Shown here: positions 1-9,586 of the stretch, one piece after another
How positions within the stretch are numbered: the first letter of the stretch is position 1
Layout: every line of letters begins with the position of its first letter
Assembly (NCBI GenBank): GCA_041175665.1
Contig: JBEDEM010000005.1
Location: 1 to 45,541, forward strand
DNA: 45,541 bases
From: UBA3064 sp016868095
GTDB taxonomy: Bacteria; Pseudomonadota; Gammaproteobacteria; Burkholderiales; Burkholderiaceae_E
Direction: 5' to 3'
The notes under the pieces: generated by a model
What the model was told of the DNA's origin: nothing
The model's database searches: none
Seen by the model: the letters and a program-made list of their open reading frames with translations, nothing else
Translations under genes and position numbers: made by a program

Positions 1-26
1 CTAACCGCCGCTGCCCCTTTTTCTTG

Positions 27-48
27 GCTAGAATCCATGGCTTCTAGC
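27..48. repeat. 7-bp inverted repeat upstream of alaS
   Basis: GCTAGAA (27-33) and TTCTAGC (42-48) form a perfect inverted repeat around an 8-base spacer, ending 43 bases before the alaS start. It could be an operator or a leader hairpin for alaS. There is no T-run, so it is not an intrinsic terminator. The first 91 bases hold no other feature I can support. Confidence 0.3.
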
Positions 49-91
49 AGCGCAATTTCGATTGCAAGCCGATTCACCTTGAGACCACGCC

Positions 92-2725
92 ATGAAGTCT
101 GCAGACATCCGTGCTGAATTTTTAGCCTTTTTCGCTGAACGCGGCCATACGGTCGTCGCGTCCAGTTCCCTGGTTCCAGCCAACGACCCAACGCTACTCT
201 TCACCAATAGCGGTATGGTGCAATTCAAGGACGTCTTTCTTGGTAAAGAGCAGCGCGCCTACAAGCGCGCAACAACCTCGCAGCGAAGCCTACGTGCTGG
301 TGGAAAGCATAACGATCTCGAAAATGTAGGCTATACCGCGAGGCATCACACCTTCTTTGAAATGCTCGGTAATTTCAGTTTCGGTGACTACTTCAAGCGC
401 GATGCGATCCGTTTTGCTTGGGACTTGTTGACGCAGCGATTCATGATTCCCAAAGAGAAGCTTTGGGTAACCGTCTATGCCGAAGACGACGAAGCATTCG
501 GTATTTGGTCCGATGAAATCGGCGTTCCAAAGGAGCGCATTATTCGCATCGGTGATAACAAGGGCGCTCGTTATGCGAGCGATAACTTTTGGCAAATGGC
601 AGACACAGGTCCTTGTGGACCGTGTTCTGAAATTTTTTACGATCACGGCCCTGATGTTGAAGGAGGTCCCCCAGGCTCGCCTGAGCAGGACGGCGATCGT
701 TATATCGAGATTTGGAATCTCGTTTTCATGCAGTACGAACGTGATGAAAGCGGTGTACTCACCGCCTTGCCAAGGCCTTGCGTGGATACCGGCATGGGGC
801 TTGAGCGAATCGCTGCGGTCTTGCAAGGCGTGCACAGCAATTATGAGATTGATCTTTTTCAGCAGCTTATTGCCGCTGCTGCAAGGGAGACCAACACGAG
901 CGATCTGAATGAAGCGTCGCTGAAGGTGATTGCCGACCATATCCGCGCCTGCGCGTTTTTGGTGCTCGACGGCGTCATCCCGGGCAATGAAGGTCGGGGC
1001 TATGTTCTAAGAAGGATCATTAGGCGCGCACTTCGGCATGGCTACCAATTGGGTTGCAAGACACTTTTCTTTCATCGATTAGTCGATGACTTGGCTCTGG
1101 CGATGGGCGCTGCATATCCCGAGCTTTTCAGTGAGCAAGAACGCGTCAAGGCAGTGCTTAAGCAAGAAGAAGAACGATTCTCGGAAACGCTCGAACACGG
1201 GATGGCCTTGCTTGAGCAGGTGCTTGTCGAAGGACTCAAACAACTTGATGGCGAAACAGCTTTTAAACTTTATGACACCTATGGCTTTCCCATCGATTTA
1301 ACCGCCGATGTTTGCCGCGAGCGTGGGCTTAGCGTTGACGAAGATGGTTTCGAGACAGCCATGGCGAGACAGCGCGAGCAGGCACGTGCAGCGGGTAAGT
1401 TTAAAGCCGCAGCCGGGATTGATTACCAGGGTGCAAGTACACGGTTTGATGGTTATGATTGTTTGAGCGAGGATGCAAAGGTCCTTGCTATTTTTCATGA
1501 AGGCGCATCGGTTGCTTTGGCTCAGGCGGGCGAGCGCGCGGTGATTGTCCTTGATCAAACGCCTTTTTATGCCGAGTCGGGCGGACAGGTTGGTGACCGG
1601 GGTCATTTTTTCGGTCTTGAAAGCAATAAGGGCTTTGAGGCCGAAGTCCATGACACCCAGAAAATAAGCGCTGAGGTTTTCGGCCATCATGCCTTGATAA
1701 GGCAAGGCGTGTTGCGGGTTGGCGATGTTCTTAAGGCACAGGTGAATAAGTCCCTTAGGGCAAACACGATTCGAAATCATTCGGCCACCCACTTAATGCA
1801 CAAAGCATTGCGTGAGGTCTTGGGTGCACATGTGCAGCAAAAGGGTTCGCTTGTTGATGAGCACAAGACACGCTTCGATTTCAGTCATCACTCAGCCATG
1901 AAGCCCGAAGAAATTCGCGAAGTCGAGCGCATTGTCAATGAAGAGATTTTGAGCAATCAAGCAAGCGCCGCACAGCTTATGTCGTTTGATGAAGCGGTAA
2001 AAGCGGGAGCGATGGCTTTATTCGGTGAGAAGTATGGCGACACCGTTCGGGTGCTTGATATCGGAAGTTCGCGTGAGCTTTGCGGTGGTACCCACGTCGA
2101 GCGAACAGGCGATATCGGTAGCTTCAGAATCGTCGCCGAGTCCGGGGTCGCTGCCGGGATTCGGCGCGTTGAAGCAATTACGGGTGAGCAGGCGATTAAA
2201 TTGTCGCAGGACCAAGACGCAAGGCTCGAGCGGATTGCCGGGATGCTCAAAGCACCAAGCGCTGACATCGATAGCAAACTGCGCGATGTACTTGAGCATA
2301 TGAAAGCGATGGAGCGTGAGCTTGCCCAGCTCAAGTCCAAAATGGCTGCTGCTCAAGGGACAGGACTTGCCGGCCAGGCCAAGCGAATCGGTCAGGTGCA
2401 CTGCCTGGCGGCAAAGCTCGACGCGGTTGATTCAAAAGCGATGCGGGAGGCCATGGACCAACTCAAGCAACAACTTGGCTCGGCGGTGATTGTGTTGGCA
2501 GTGGTCGAGGCAGAGCGCGTTAGCCTCGTTGCCGGTGTAACAAAGGACTTGCTAAGCAGCGTCAAAGCCGGGGACTTGGTCAATTTTGTTGCGCAGCAAA
2601 TCGGCGGCAAAGGCGGCGGCAGGCCTGATCTGGCGCAAGCAGGTGGTAGTGATGTGGCAAAGTTGCCTGAAGCTCTTGATTCGGTTCACGATTGGGTGAG
2701 TGATAAGTTGAAGGAGGCCTCGTGA
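92..2725 (+). CDS. alaS: alanine--tRNA ligase
   Basis: Class II alanyl-tRNA synthetase, 877 aa, the usual full length. It charges tRNA-Ala with alanine in the cytoplasm. The N-terminal catalytic domain begins with the family pattern of an ATG followed by an IRAEFLAFF-type helix. The middle editing domain carries the zinc motif: HSATH gives H563 and H567, and CGGTH gives C664 and H668. The C-terminal C-Ala/DHHA1-type region includes a charged coiled-coil stretch near residues 735-770 and a glycine-rich end (GGKGGGRPDLAQAGG). The start is the ATG at 92. The stop overlaps the GTG start of the next gene (GTGA), so alaS, the TusA-like gene and the SDR gene look like one transcription unit. Confidence 0.98.
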   Translation: MKSADIRAEFLAFFAERGHTVVASSSLVPANDPTLLFTNSGMVQFKDVFLGKEQRAYKRATTSQRSLRAGGKHNDLENVGYTARHHTFFEMLGNFSFGDYFKRDAIRFAWDLLTQRFMIPKEKLWVTVYAEDDEAFGIWSDEIGVPKERIIRIGDNKGARYASDNFWQMADTGPCGPCSEIFYDHGPDVEGGPPGSPEQDGDRYIEIWNLVFMQYERDESGVLTALPRPCVDTGMGLERIAAVLQGVHSNYEIDLFQQLIAAAARETNTSDLNEASLKVIADHIRACAFLVLDGVIPGNEGRGYVLRRIIRRALRHGYQLGCKTLFFHRLVDDLALAMGAAYPELFSEQERVKAVLKQEEERFSETLEHGMALLEQVLVEGLKQLDGETAFKLYDTYGFPIDLTADVCRERGLSVDEDGFETAMARQREQARAAGKFKAAAGIDYQGASTRFDGYDCLSEDAKVLAIFHEGASVALAQAGERAVIVLDQTPFYAESGGQVGDRGHFFGLESNKGFEAEVHDTQKISAEVFGHHALIRQGVLRVGDVLKAQVNKSLRANTIRNHSATHLMHKALREVLGAHVQQKGSLVDEHKTRFDFSHHSAMKPEEIREVERIVNEEILSNQASAAQLMSFDEAVKAGAMALFGEKYGDTVRVLDIGSSRELCGGTHVERTGDIGSFRIVAESGVAAGIRRVEAITGEQAIKLSQDQDARLERIAGMLKAPSADIDSKLRDVLEHMKAMERELAQLKSKMAAAQGTGLAGQAKRIGQVHCLAAKLDAVDSKAMREAMDQLKQQLGSAVIVLAVVEAERVSLVAGVTKDLLSSVKAGDLVNFVAQQIGGKGGGRPDLAQAGGSDVAKLPEALDSVHDWVSDKLKEAS

Positions 2726-2970
2726 CATCAAACAAAGCTACAGACGAAGCAGACGTAACCGTTGACGCTCAAGGCTTGAACTGCCCATTGCCCATTCTTA
2801 AAGCTAAGAAGGCGCTCAACAGCATGCAATCGGGTCAAACCCTTTTGGTGTTGGCCACCGACCAGGGCGCAGAGCGTGACTTCAATAACTTTGCCAGGCA
2901 GACTGGCAACGACTTGATTGACCAGAAGCTCGACCATGGCGTTTGGCAATTTCTTCTGAGGAGGCGGTAA
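2722..2970 (+). CDS. TusA-family sulfurtransferase
   Basis: Small (82 aa) sulfur-carrier protein of the TusA/SirA fold. Family members accept persulfide sulfur on a single cysteine and pass it on, for example in tRNA thiolation or molybdenum cofactor maturation. The signature CPxP is CPLP at residues 21-24, with C21 as the likely persulfide site, followed by the family helix ILKAKKAL. The start is a GTG at 2722 that overlaps the alaS stop. AAGGAGG at 2711-2717 lies four bases upstream, which fixes this start. The stop overlaps the ATG of the next gene by one base. Whether this is TusA itself or a paralogue cannot be decided from sequence alone. Confidence 0.9.
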   Translation: MTSNKATDEADVTVDAQGLNCPLPILKAKKALNSMQSGQTLLVLATDQGAERDFNNFARQTGNDLIDQKLDHGVWQFLLRRR

Positions 2971-3707
2971 TGGCTAAAGCCTTGTTTGATTTCAAGGGAC
3001 AAAAAGTCCTTATTACAGGCGGTGCCTCGGGTATTGGAGCGGCCTCAGCGAGAGCTTTTGCAGCCGCCGGCGCACAAGTTCTTGCAACGGGATTGAGCGC
3101 CGATGAGGTCGACCAGGCGAAGCAGCAGCCGGGTTTTGAATCGATTGATGTCCGAGTGCTCGATGTGAGGGACCACGAGGCGCTTTCCGCGCTCGCTCAG
3201 TCCTTCGATCGTCTTGATGTGCTTGTTCATTGCGCTGGGATGATTCGACGCGAAGCAGAGCATGACCCTGAGGTTTTTGACGAAGTGCTCCATGTGAACT
3301 TGTCGGCCGGCATGCGCTTATCAACCATGATGAGGCCTCAACTGGCTCGGCAATCAGGTTCGATTGTCTTCATTGCCTCCATGCTCAGCTTCTTTGGCGG
3401 TCCCAAGCAGCCTGCCTATGCAGCGTCAAAAGGCGCGATTCGACAACTCACGATGTCACTGGCTGCCGCCTATGCTCAGGATTCGATACGCGTCAACGCG
3501 GTTGCCCCAGGCTGGATCGTGACGAATTTATCGCGCGGCGCGCGCGACGATGCTGCACGCAACGCCATGATTCTTGCTAGAACGCCCATGGCACGCTGGG
3601 GCCAACCTGAAGAGGTTGCAGACCCTATTTTATTTTTGTCATCCGATGCAGCGCGTTTTGTGACCGGCGTTGTTTTACCGGTCGATGGCGGTTTTTTAAC
3701 GATGTAG
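2970..3707 (+). CDS. SDR family NAD(P)-dependent oxidoreductase
   Basis: Classical short-chain dehydrogenase, 245 aa. The cofactor motif TGGASGIG lies near residues 16-23. The catalytic set is visible: a Ser in the FIASML stretch and the YAASK motif (Tyr and Lys). The C-terminus GVVLPVDGGFLTM is the usual SDR ending. An in-frame start 27 bases upstream is possible. The ATG at 2970 is preferred because GAGGAGG (2958-2964) sits five bases before it and the codon overlaps the TusA-like stop. The substrate is unknown. Location behind alaS and tusA suggests co-transcription rather than a shared pathway. Confidence 0.9.
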   Translation: MAKALFDFKGQKVLITGGASGIGAASARAFAAAGAQVLATGLSADEVDQAKQQPGFESIDVRVLDVRDHEALSALAQSFDRLDVLVHCAGMIRREAEHDPEVFDEVLHVNLSAGMRLSTMMRPQLARQSGSIVFIASMLSFFGGPKQPAYAASKGAIRQLTMSLAAAYAQDSIRVNAVAPGWIVTNLSRGARDDAARNAMILARTPMARWGQPEEVADPILFLSSDAARFVTGVVLPVDGGFLTM

Positions 3708-3716
3708 GTTTGATCA

Positions 3717-3749
3717 AGGCCTTAAGCCCAACTTGCTTGCCTAAGGCCT
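3717..3749. terminator. candidate bidirectional terminator hairpin
   Basis: AGGCCTTA (3717-3724) pairs perfectly with TAAGGCCT (3742-3749) across a 17-base loop. It lies between two convergent genes, the SDR gene ending at 3707 and the SWIB gene ending at 3770. That position suits a shared terminator. The loop is long and no U-run follows on either strand, so efficiency is uncertain. Confidence 0.4.
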
Positions 3750-3769
3750 GTTAGCTTGAGGTGGCTCGC

Positions 3770-4192
3770 TTAGGACAGGTGCTTGCCCACCAGTTTGGTC
3801 ATCTCAAACATACTCACACTTGATTGGCCAAAAACCTCTTTGAGTGCGGCATCTGCATTGATTTGACGCTTGTTAGTAGCGTCTTGCAGCTTTTTAGCCT
3901 TAATGTATTCCCATAACTTCTTGGTGACTTCGGTTCGAGGCATCGGCTTACTACCGATGACCGCTGCAAGTGCAGCGCTCGGTGTCATTGGCTTCATGAA
4001 AGCAGCATTGGGGCTGCGCTTGGCAGCGTCTTTAGACGCTGGTTTTTTTGCCGCTGTCGCCTTCGCAGCACTAGCTTTTGACGCAGCTGGCTTGGCCGCT
4101 GATGACTTTGCAGCTGGTTTGCTTGCGGCTGCCTTGGCAGCGGGTTTTTTGGCCGCAGGCTTTTTTGCGGCGGGTTGTTTTGCGGTTGCCAT
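3770..4192 (-). CDS. SWIB/MDM2 domain protein with Ala/Lys/Pro-rich histone H1-like tail
   Basis: 140 aa. Residues 1-60 are almost only Ala, Lys, Pro and Ser in PAAKK/PAAK-type repeats, resembling the tail of histone H1 or bacterial AlgP/HC2-like DNA-binding proteins. Residues from about 65 to the end form a SWIB domain, with MKPMTPSAALAAVIG, a KKLWEYIKAKKLQD helix, a conserved NKR and a TKLVGKHL ending. SWIB domains are known in eukaryotic chromatin remodellers and occur in Chlamydiae and beta-proteobacteria. The role here is probably DNA binding or nucleoid structure, by inference. The ATG at 4192 has GGAGGT upstream. A long antisense reading frame covers the repeats but is a shadow of their composition. 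Confidence 0.88.
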   Translation of the reverse strand: MATAKQPAAKKPAAKKPAAKAAASKPAAKSSAAKPAASKASAAKATAAKKPASKDAAKRSPNAAFMKPMTPSAALAAVIGSKPMPRTEVTKKLWEYIKAKKLQDATNKRQINADAALKEVFGQSSVSMFEMTKLVGKHLS

Positions 4193-4349
4193 CCGGTGAC
4201 CTCCAGTGTGGTGAATTCGGGGCGCGTTGTTCTAGTGCGATGCGCAGCCGAAAGCATGATCGCATGTCCGAGGAAACGCAAGGGCTCAGGCGACAAAATG
4301 CCGTTTTATCGGGGCTCACGGCACTGTATGACCGCTTTCTGGTCTGTCA

Positions 4350-7300
4350 TTAAGACTTGATGTTGATACGTTCGTATTGATCTGAAAGTGCTGCGCGACT
4401 CTTCTCAAAACGAAGCATACGCTCATGCTCTTGCTCGACGACGGCCTTCGGCGCGCGATCGGCAAAAGAAGGATTCGCAAGCTTGGTTCTACACTTTGCA
4501 ATCTCAAGATCGATACGTTCTATTTCTTTGGATAATCGAAGCAATTCCGCCGACCGATCAATCTCGACGTCGAGCATTAAGCGTAGGCCGTCCAGCCATT
4601 GAACAGGCGCAAGCCGGTCGCTTGGCAGTTGCTCGACGACCTGAACTTCTTGGAGCCTAGCGAGCGATTGCAACGCCCTGGCATCGTCAAGAATCGCGGC
4701 AGCCTGAGCCCCTTCGATTAAAAGCGGTACGCGTTGCGCGGGTGAGAGCGACATTTCGCTTCTTAGCTGGCGGCAGGCATCGACTAAGGCTTTGAATCGA
4801 CTCATCCAGGCGATGGCCTCTGGATCAACACGCTCGGGTCTAGCCATAGGAAAGGCTTGTTGCATGATGCTGCATGGCATGGCGTTGGCAGCGGGTGTCG
4901 ATGGCGCACTGCCGCTATCCATGGGCGTATCGACGGCTTTTGCATGATGATGCGCTTGATAACGCTGCGCCAGGGGTGCAATGCTTTGCCATAAGGTCTC
5001 GGTCATAAAAGGCATGAAGGGGTGGCCGAGGCGCAGTATGGTTTCTAAGACGCTGAGCAGCGTTCGTCGGGTGCCTCGGCGTACGGCAGCATCCTCATGC
5101 TGCAGCTGAACCTTCGCCAATTCCAAATACCAGTCGCAATAGGACTGCCACACCAGCTCGTAGTACTCCTTGGCTGCCAAATCAAAACGAAACTCGCAAA
5201 GATGCTGTTCAATTTGGGCAATGCTTTGCTCAAGAACCGAACTCATCCATCGTTCGGGCTTGCCAAAGTGCATGTATGCCCCTGGCACGCAGGCGCTTGC
5301 ATCATGCGGAGCAAAGCCAAGTTCGTACACGCTCTCTTGACCCACTTGCATCAATACGAAACGGGTTGCGTTCCATAATTTATTGCAAAAATTCCGATAG
5401 CCCTCACAACGATTCAGGTCAAAATTGATGTTTCGTCCTGGTGTCGCAAGCGAGGCAAAAGTGAATCGCAGTGCGTCTGCGCCAAAGCCAGGGATTCCTT
5501 GCGGATACTCTTTGCGAGTCTTTTTGGCAATGCTTTCGGCTTGCTTGGGATTCATCAAGCCACTAGTTCGCTTAGCGACGAGGTCTTCAAGCTCAATACC
5601 ATCAATCAAATCGATGGGGTCAAGCGTGTTGCCCTTAGACTTCGACATTTTCTGGCCCTCGGCATCGCGTACCAAGGCATGGACATAAACGGTCTCAAAG
5701 GGCACTTTTCCGGTGAAGTGGGTGCTCATCATGACCATGCGTGCGACCCAGAAAAAGATAATGTCAAAACCTGTCACCAAAACTTGAGAGGGCAAGAACT
5801 GCGCCAACTCAGGATTTAACTTTAGGCCTAATCCGTAGGTTTCGCTTCTCTGTTGTGGCCAGGGATCGCTTTCATCGGCTAGTGTCGAGAACGGTACGAG
5901 TGCTGACGAGAACCAGGTATCGAGCACATCGGGATCACGAACCAAGCCGCCAGTCCATCCGTCTGCATTGGCTTGTCTTCTTGCATCGGCTTCGTCGCGA
6001 GCAACATAAACCTTAGCATCGTGCAGCGCGGCACCTTGCTCGTCGGCTCGGTACCAAGCCGGAATTTGGTGGCCCCACCAGAGTTGTCTTGAAATCGTCC
6101 AGTCCTGAATGTTTTCAAGCCAATGGTTATAGGTATTTGTCCAGTTTGATGGGACAAAGCGAACCTTTCCTTGCTCAACGACTTCAAGCGAGACTTGAGC
6201 AATACTTTTCCCAGGGAAAAGACTGCCCTGAGGCGCAGGCTTGCTCATCGCTACAAACCATTGATCGGTTAGCATGGGCTCAATCACAGCGCCGCTGCGA
6301 TCACCTCGCGGGATCATGAGCCGGTGTGGCTTTACTGATCCGAGAGCGCCGATATTTTCAAGATCTTGAACAATTCGCTTACGTGCCTCGAATCGATCCA
6401 GTCCTCGATATGCCTCGGGTGCATCATCGCTGATGCTTGCATCGAGTTTGAGGATACATATCGTTGGCAGCTTGTGTCGTTGGCCGACAGCATAGTCGTT
6501 AAAGTCGTGAGCAGGTGTGACCTTGACTACACCAGTTCCAAAGCTTGGATCGACATAACTATCTCCAATGATTGGGAGTACGCGGTCAGTCAGCGGTAAT
6601 CGGACCTGTTTGCCAATCAGATGCTGATAACGAAGATCATCGGGGTGAACCATGATCGCCGTATCGCCGAGCATGGTTTCAGGCCTGGTGGTGGCGACAG
6701 TTAAATGGCCACTGTCATCGAGCAGTGGATAGTGAATCTCCCAAATGGAGCCTTGTTCTTCCTCGCTCACGACTTCGAGATCGGAGACCGCAGTCATCAA
6801 TACCGGATCCCAGTTGATGAGCCTTTTGCCCCTATAGATCAAGCCCTGCTGATAAAGCTTGATAAAAGCCTCCCGCACCACGGCCGAAAGCTTTTCGTCC
6901 ATGGTGAAGTATTCGAGGTTCCAATCCGCCGATGCACCAAGCCTTCGCATTTGCTGCGTGATGGTCGACCCAGAGATTTGTTTCCATTCCCAGACTTTTT
7001 CAATGAAGGCTTGTCGACCGAGATCATGTCGAGTCTGGCCCTTTGCCTCAAGCTGGCGCTCAACCACCATTTGGGTGGCAATACCGGCGTGATCGGTGCC
7101 GGGAAGCCAAAGCGCGTTGGCGCCCTTCATGCGTTGCCAGCGCGTTAGTGCATCCATAATCGTTTGATTGAATGCATGACCCATATGCAAGGTGCCAGTT
7201 ACATTGGGTGGTGGCAATTGGATGCAAAAGGGTTTGGCATGGGGGTCTTTACCCGCATCAAAGCAACCCATTGCTGCCCACTGCGCATAAAGTCCCGCTT

Positions 7301-7364
7301 CGATGGCCTGCGGCTCAAAGGATTTGGCCAGCGCTTGCTCCTTGGGGGTTGCATCAACAGTCAT
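4350..7364 (-). CDS. valS: valine--tRNA ligase
   Basis: Class Ia valyl-tRNA synthetase, 1004 aa, slightly longer than the E. coli enzyme. It charges tRNA-Val and clears mischarged Thr-tRNA-Val. Motifs visible are PPPNVTGTLHMGH (HIGH motif as HMGH, residues 60-63) and KMSKS (about 572-576). A CP1 editing domain lies between them, and the anticodon-binding helical domain follows. The last 70 residues form the valyl-type coiled coil (LRLSKEIERIDLEIAKCRTK region). A Ser/Pro/Ala-rich stretch near residue 830 looks like a lineage insert. The start ATG overlaps the holC stop (ATGA), so it is translationally coupled in a pepA-holC-valS operon. Confidence 0.98.
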   Translation of the reverse strand: MTVDATPKEQALAKSFEPQAIEAGLYAQWAAMGCFDAGKDPHAKPFCIQLPPPNVTGTLHMGHAFNQTIMDALTRWQRMKGANALWLPGTDHAGIATQMVVERQLEAKGQTRHDLGRQAFIEKVWEWKQISGSTITQQMRRLGASADWNLEYFTMDEKLSAVVREAFIKLYQQGLIYRGKRLINWDPVLMTAVSDLEVVSEEEQGSIWEIHYPLLDDSGHLTVATTRPETMLGDTAIMVHPDDLRYQHLIGKQVRLPLTDRVLPIIGDSYVDPSFGTGVVKVTPAHDFNDYAVGQRHKLPTICILKLDASISDDAPEAYRGLDRFEARKRIVQDLENIGALGSVKPHRLMIPRGDRSGAVIEPMLTDQWFVAMSKPAPQGSLFPGKSIAQVSLEVVEQGKVRFVPSNWTNTYNHWLENIQDWTISRQLWWGHQIPAWYRADEQGAALHDAKVYVARDEADARRQANADGWTGGLVRDPDVLDTWFSSALVPFSTLADESDPWPQQRSETYGLGLKLNPELAQFLPSQVLVTGFDIIFFWVARMVMMSTHFTGKVPFETVYVHALVRDAEGQKMSKSKGNTLDPIDLIDGIELEDLVAKRTSGLMNPKQAESIAKKTRKEYPQGIPGFGADALRFTFASLATPGRNINFDLNRCEGYRNFCNKLWNATRFVLMQVGQESVYELGFAPHDASACVPGAYMHFGKPERWMSSVLEQSIAQIEQHLCEFRFDLAAKEYYELVWQSYCDWYLELAKVQLQHEDAAVRRGTRRTLLSVLETILRLGHPFMPFMTETLWQSIAPLAQRYQAHHHAKAVDTPMDSGSAPSTPAANAMPCSIMQQAFPMARPERVDPEAIAWMSRFKALVDACRQLRSEMSLSPAQRVPLLIEGAQAAAILDDARALQSLARLQEVQVVEQLPSDRLAPVQWLDGLRLMLDVEIDRSAELLRLSKEIERIDLEIAKCRTKLANPSFADRAPKAVVEQEHERMLRFEKSRAALSDQYERINIKS

Positions 7365-7795
7365 GGCTCGGTTCCTTGGTCAGCCTGATCAAAGTGGTGA
7401 ATCGGGTAGCCCTGCGATCGCAAAAGCGCATAGCGTTTTCGAGCCTGCTGGCGATCGGCCTCATCGCGTCCAACAACCTCGATCCACCGTTCGAAGCTAC
7501 TAAATCCTTGCGGTAACGCCGAGCCTAAATGAATGGCGATGGTGAAGCTTTCACTGCCTTGCAAGCTATCGCCAAGCACAATCGCGGTCTTGCTCGCGAG
7601 TGGATGGTCGTGCATGACGTGAGGAATAAAGTCGATCGCCGAAAAACGCCAAAGCATCTTGTCGAGACGTTGTAGTTGCTCGCCGTCGTCGCTATAAACC
7701 CAAATGCGATGTTGGGCTCGGTAAGCCTTGCGAATCAATCGACAGCTATAGGCGAGCTTCTCCGGGGTGTTGAAATGAAAGTCAATGCGCGTCAC
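7361..7795 (-). CDS. holC: DNA polymerase III chi subunit
   Basis: 144 aa, matching the usual size of HolC. This accessory subunit of the clamp loader contacts single-strand binding protein. The N-terminal pattern TRIDFHFNTPEKLAYSCRL and the WVYSDDGEQLQRLDKMLW core fit the family. The frame is open further upstream, but that part translates into the end of pepA. The likely start is the GTG at 7795, which overlaps the pepA stop as GTGA. The stop overlaps the valS start as ATGA. The order pepA-holC-valS is conserved in many beta- and gamma-proteobacteria and supports the call. Confidence 0.9.
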   Translation of the reverse strand: MTRIDFHFNTPEKLAYSCRLIRKAYRAQHRIWVYSDDGEQLQRLDKMLWRFSAIDFIPHVMHDHPLASKTAIVLGDSLQGSESFTIAIHLGSALPQGFSSFERWIEVVGRDEADRQQARKRYALLRSQGYPIHHFDQADQGTEP

Positions 7796-9387
7796 AACCC
7801 AGCCCGAGTCTTCAAAAACTCGACAAGTAGCGGTACCGGTCGGGCCGATGCGCCTTTGGCGCCACCGCCTCGCCAGGCCGTGCCAGCAATATCCAAGTGA
7901 GCCCAGCGAAATGACTTGGTAAATCGTGCCAAAAAGCAAGCCGCAGTGATAGCGCCGCCCTCACGCCCCCCGACATTGGCCATATCAGCAAAGTTTGACT
8001 TTAAGCCTTCTTGATAGGCATCCTCGACAGGCATGCGCCAGCAGGTATCGGTACTTTGCCGGCCTGCTTTAAGCAGTTCGTCGGCAAGTGCATCATCAGG
8101 CGAAAACAGGCCCGAGTGCACCGCACCAAGCGCTACCACGCAGGCACCTGTTAATGTTGCAATATCAATGACGGTATCAGGTTTGAATCGTTCGCAATAA
8201 CTGAGCGCATCGCAAAGTATGAGCCTGCCCTCGGCGTCCGTGTTGAGAATTTCGACGGTTTGACCCGACATGGTGCTCACGATATCGCCCGGCCGGGCTG
8301 CATTACCGTCTGGCATATTCTCGGCAGCTGGCACGACACCGATGACATGAAGTGGAAGCTTCATTTCAGCGATCGCTTTGATCGCGCCAAATACGGACGC
8401 TGCACCGCACATGTCGAACTTCATTTCGTCCATGCCACCTGCTGGTTTAATCGAAATACCGCCAGTGTCAAAGGTAATCCCCTTGCCCACGAGCACAATC
8501 GGCGCTTGCTTGGTTTTACTGCCTTGGTACTGCATCACCACCAGACGCGGTGTTTGTGTTGAACCCTGGGCTACGGCGAGCAAAGCACCCATGCCAAGCG
8601 CTTGCATTTGGCGACGTTCGAGGACTTGAACTTGGATTTTGTGGCTTTTCGAGAGGGCCAATGCCTTGTCAGCAAGAAATTCTGGCGTACAAATATTTGG
8701 CGGCGTGTTGCCAAGGTCCTTGGTCAAGTCCATGCCGTTTGCTAAGGCCATGGCATGCGCGATGGCCGTATCGACTGATGCAGATTTGCGCGGATCGACG
8801 GCCAAGAACAGATGCTGTAAGCCCTTGCTGGCTGATGCCTTGGTTTGCTTTGACGCTTCGCGCTTAAAGACGTCGAAACGATACTGTTGTTCGCGGCATG
8901 CCAAAACGAGGCGAGAACACGCCCAAGCCAGATCCTTATCGCTCGGTAGTGCCGCCTGCAACAAGGAAACCGCGCTATTGATGTCTGCTTCATCGAGTTG
9001 TTTTGCGACGGCCTTGCAGGCGTCGACATAGGCTTTCTCGCTCGGGGCGGGCTTGTCTGCTTCACTTGCTAATCTCACAAGCAGCACACGATGGGTTTGT
9101 AGGCTGGTTGCCGTTGCCTTTTGCCTGTTGGCTAGACTTGTTCGACGATCGGCTTTTGCCGCTGCCTTGGCTTTGGAAGATTCAGGCTCGGTTGCCAACG
9201 GGACCCATAGGCAAGCACCATTAGATTTCCCAAGATCCCCGCGCTTGGCAACTTCGATGATCCAGTTTCGTGCTTGCTCATCAAGCGGGATCTGAGGCGT
9301 AAAGCTGTTGCCCTCCTTATCGATCGGGACGATTAAGCAGGCTGCTCTAACAGGATCACGGGTGCTGGGAATGGTTTTGCATAGCAT
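7792..9387 (-). CDS. pepA: leucyl aminopeptidase (M17)
   Basis: Cytosol aminopeptidase of family M17, 531 aa, a two-metal enzyme that removes N-terminal residues and acts as a hexamer. The C-terminal catalytic domain carries GKGITFDTGG (K302, D307), D325 and the signature NTDAEGR (N382-R388, with D384, E386 and R388). The N-terminal domain is diverged, with an Ala/Lys/Ser-rich linker around residues 70-95, so it is about 30 residues longer than E. coli PepA. In E. coli PepA also binds DNA; this cannot be judged here. It is the first gene of the pepA-holC-valS operon and is divergent from lptF with a 199-bp gap. Confidence 0.96.
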   Translation of the reverse strand: MLCKTIPSTRDPVRAACLIVPIDKEGNSFTPQIPLDEQARNWIIEVAKRGDLGKSNGACLWVPLATEPESSKAKAAAKADRRTSLANRQKATATSLQTHRVLLVRLASEADKPAPSEKAYVDACKAVAKQLDEADINSAVSLLQAALPSDKDLAWACSRLVLACREQQYRFDVFKREASKQTKASASKGLQHLFLAVDPRKSASVDTAIAHAMALANGMDLTKDLGNTPPNICTPEFLADKALALSKSHKIQVQVLERRQMQALGMGALLAVAQGSTQTPRLVVMQYQGSKTKQAPIVLVGKGITFDTGGISIKPAGGMDEMKFDMCGAASVFGAIKAIAEMKLPLHVIGVVPAAENMPDGNAARPGDIVSTMSGQTVEILNTDAEGRLILCDALSYCERFKPDTVIDIATLTGACVVALGAVHSGLFSPDDALADELLKAGRQSTDTCWRMPVEDAYQEGLKSNFADMANVGGREGGAITAACFLARFTKSFRWAHLDIAGTAWRGGGAKGASARPVPLLVEFLKTRAGL

Positions 9388-9586
9388 GTTTGCTTGCTCC
9401 GGCTACTGAGGCATGGATATCGGTTGGCTAGACCATGGGTGGACTTGAGAGTCAGACTTTAGCTGGTCTACACCGAAGCTTCGACCATCGGCCCTACCGG
9501 CCCGCCCAGGCAAAGTAATATGCACTGATTATATCGAGCGCTGTTTCGCTTCGAGACCTTTGTCCTCTATGGGGTTAAGCCACAAG

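Noticed and set aside
290..940. Minus-strand 216-aa open frame
   Set aside because: Entirely antisense to alaS, with no family features.
3870..4199. Plus-strand Ala/Phe-rich protein
   Set aside because: Antisense reading of the PAAKK repeats of the SWIB gene; the low-complexity composition keeps the frame open by chance.
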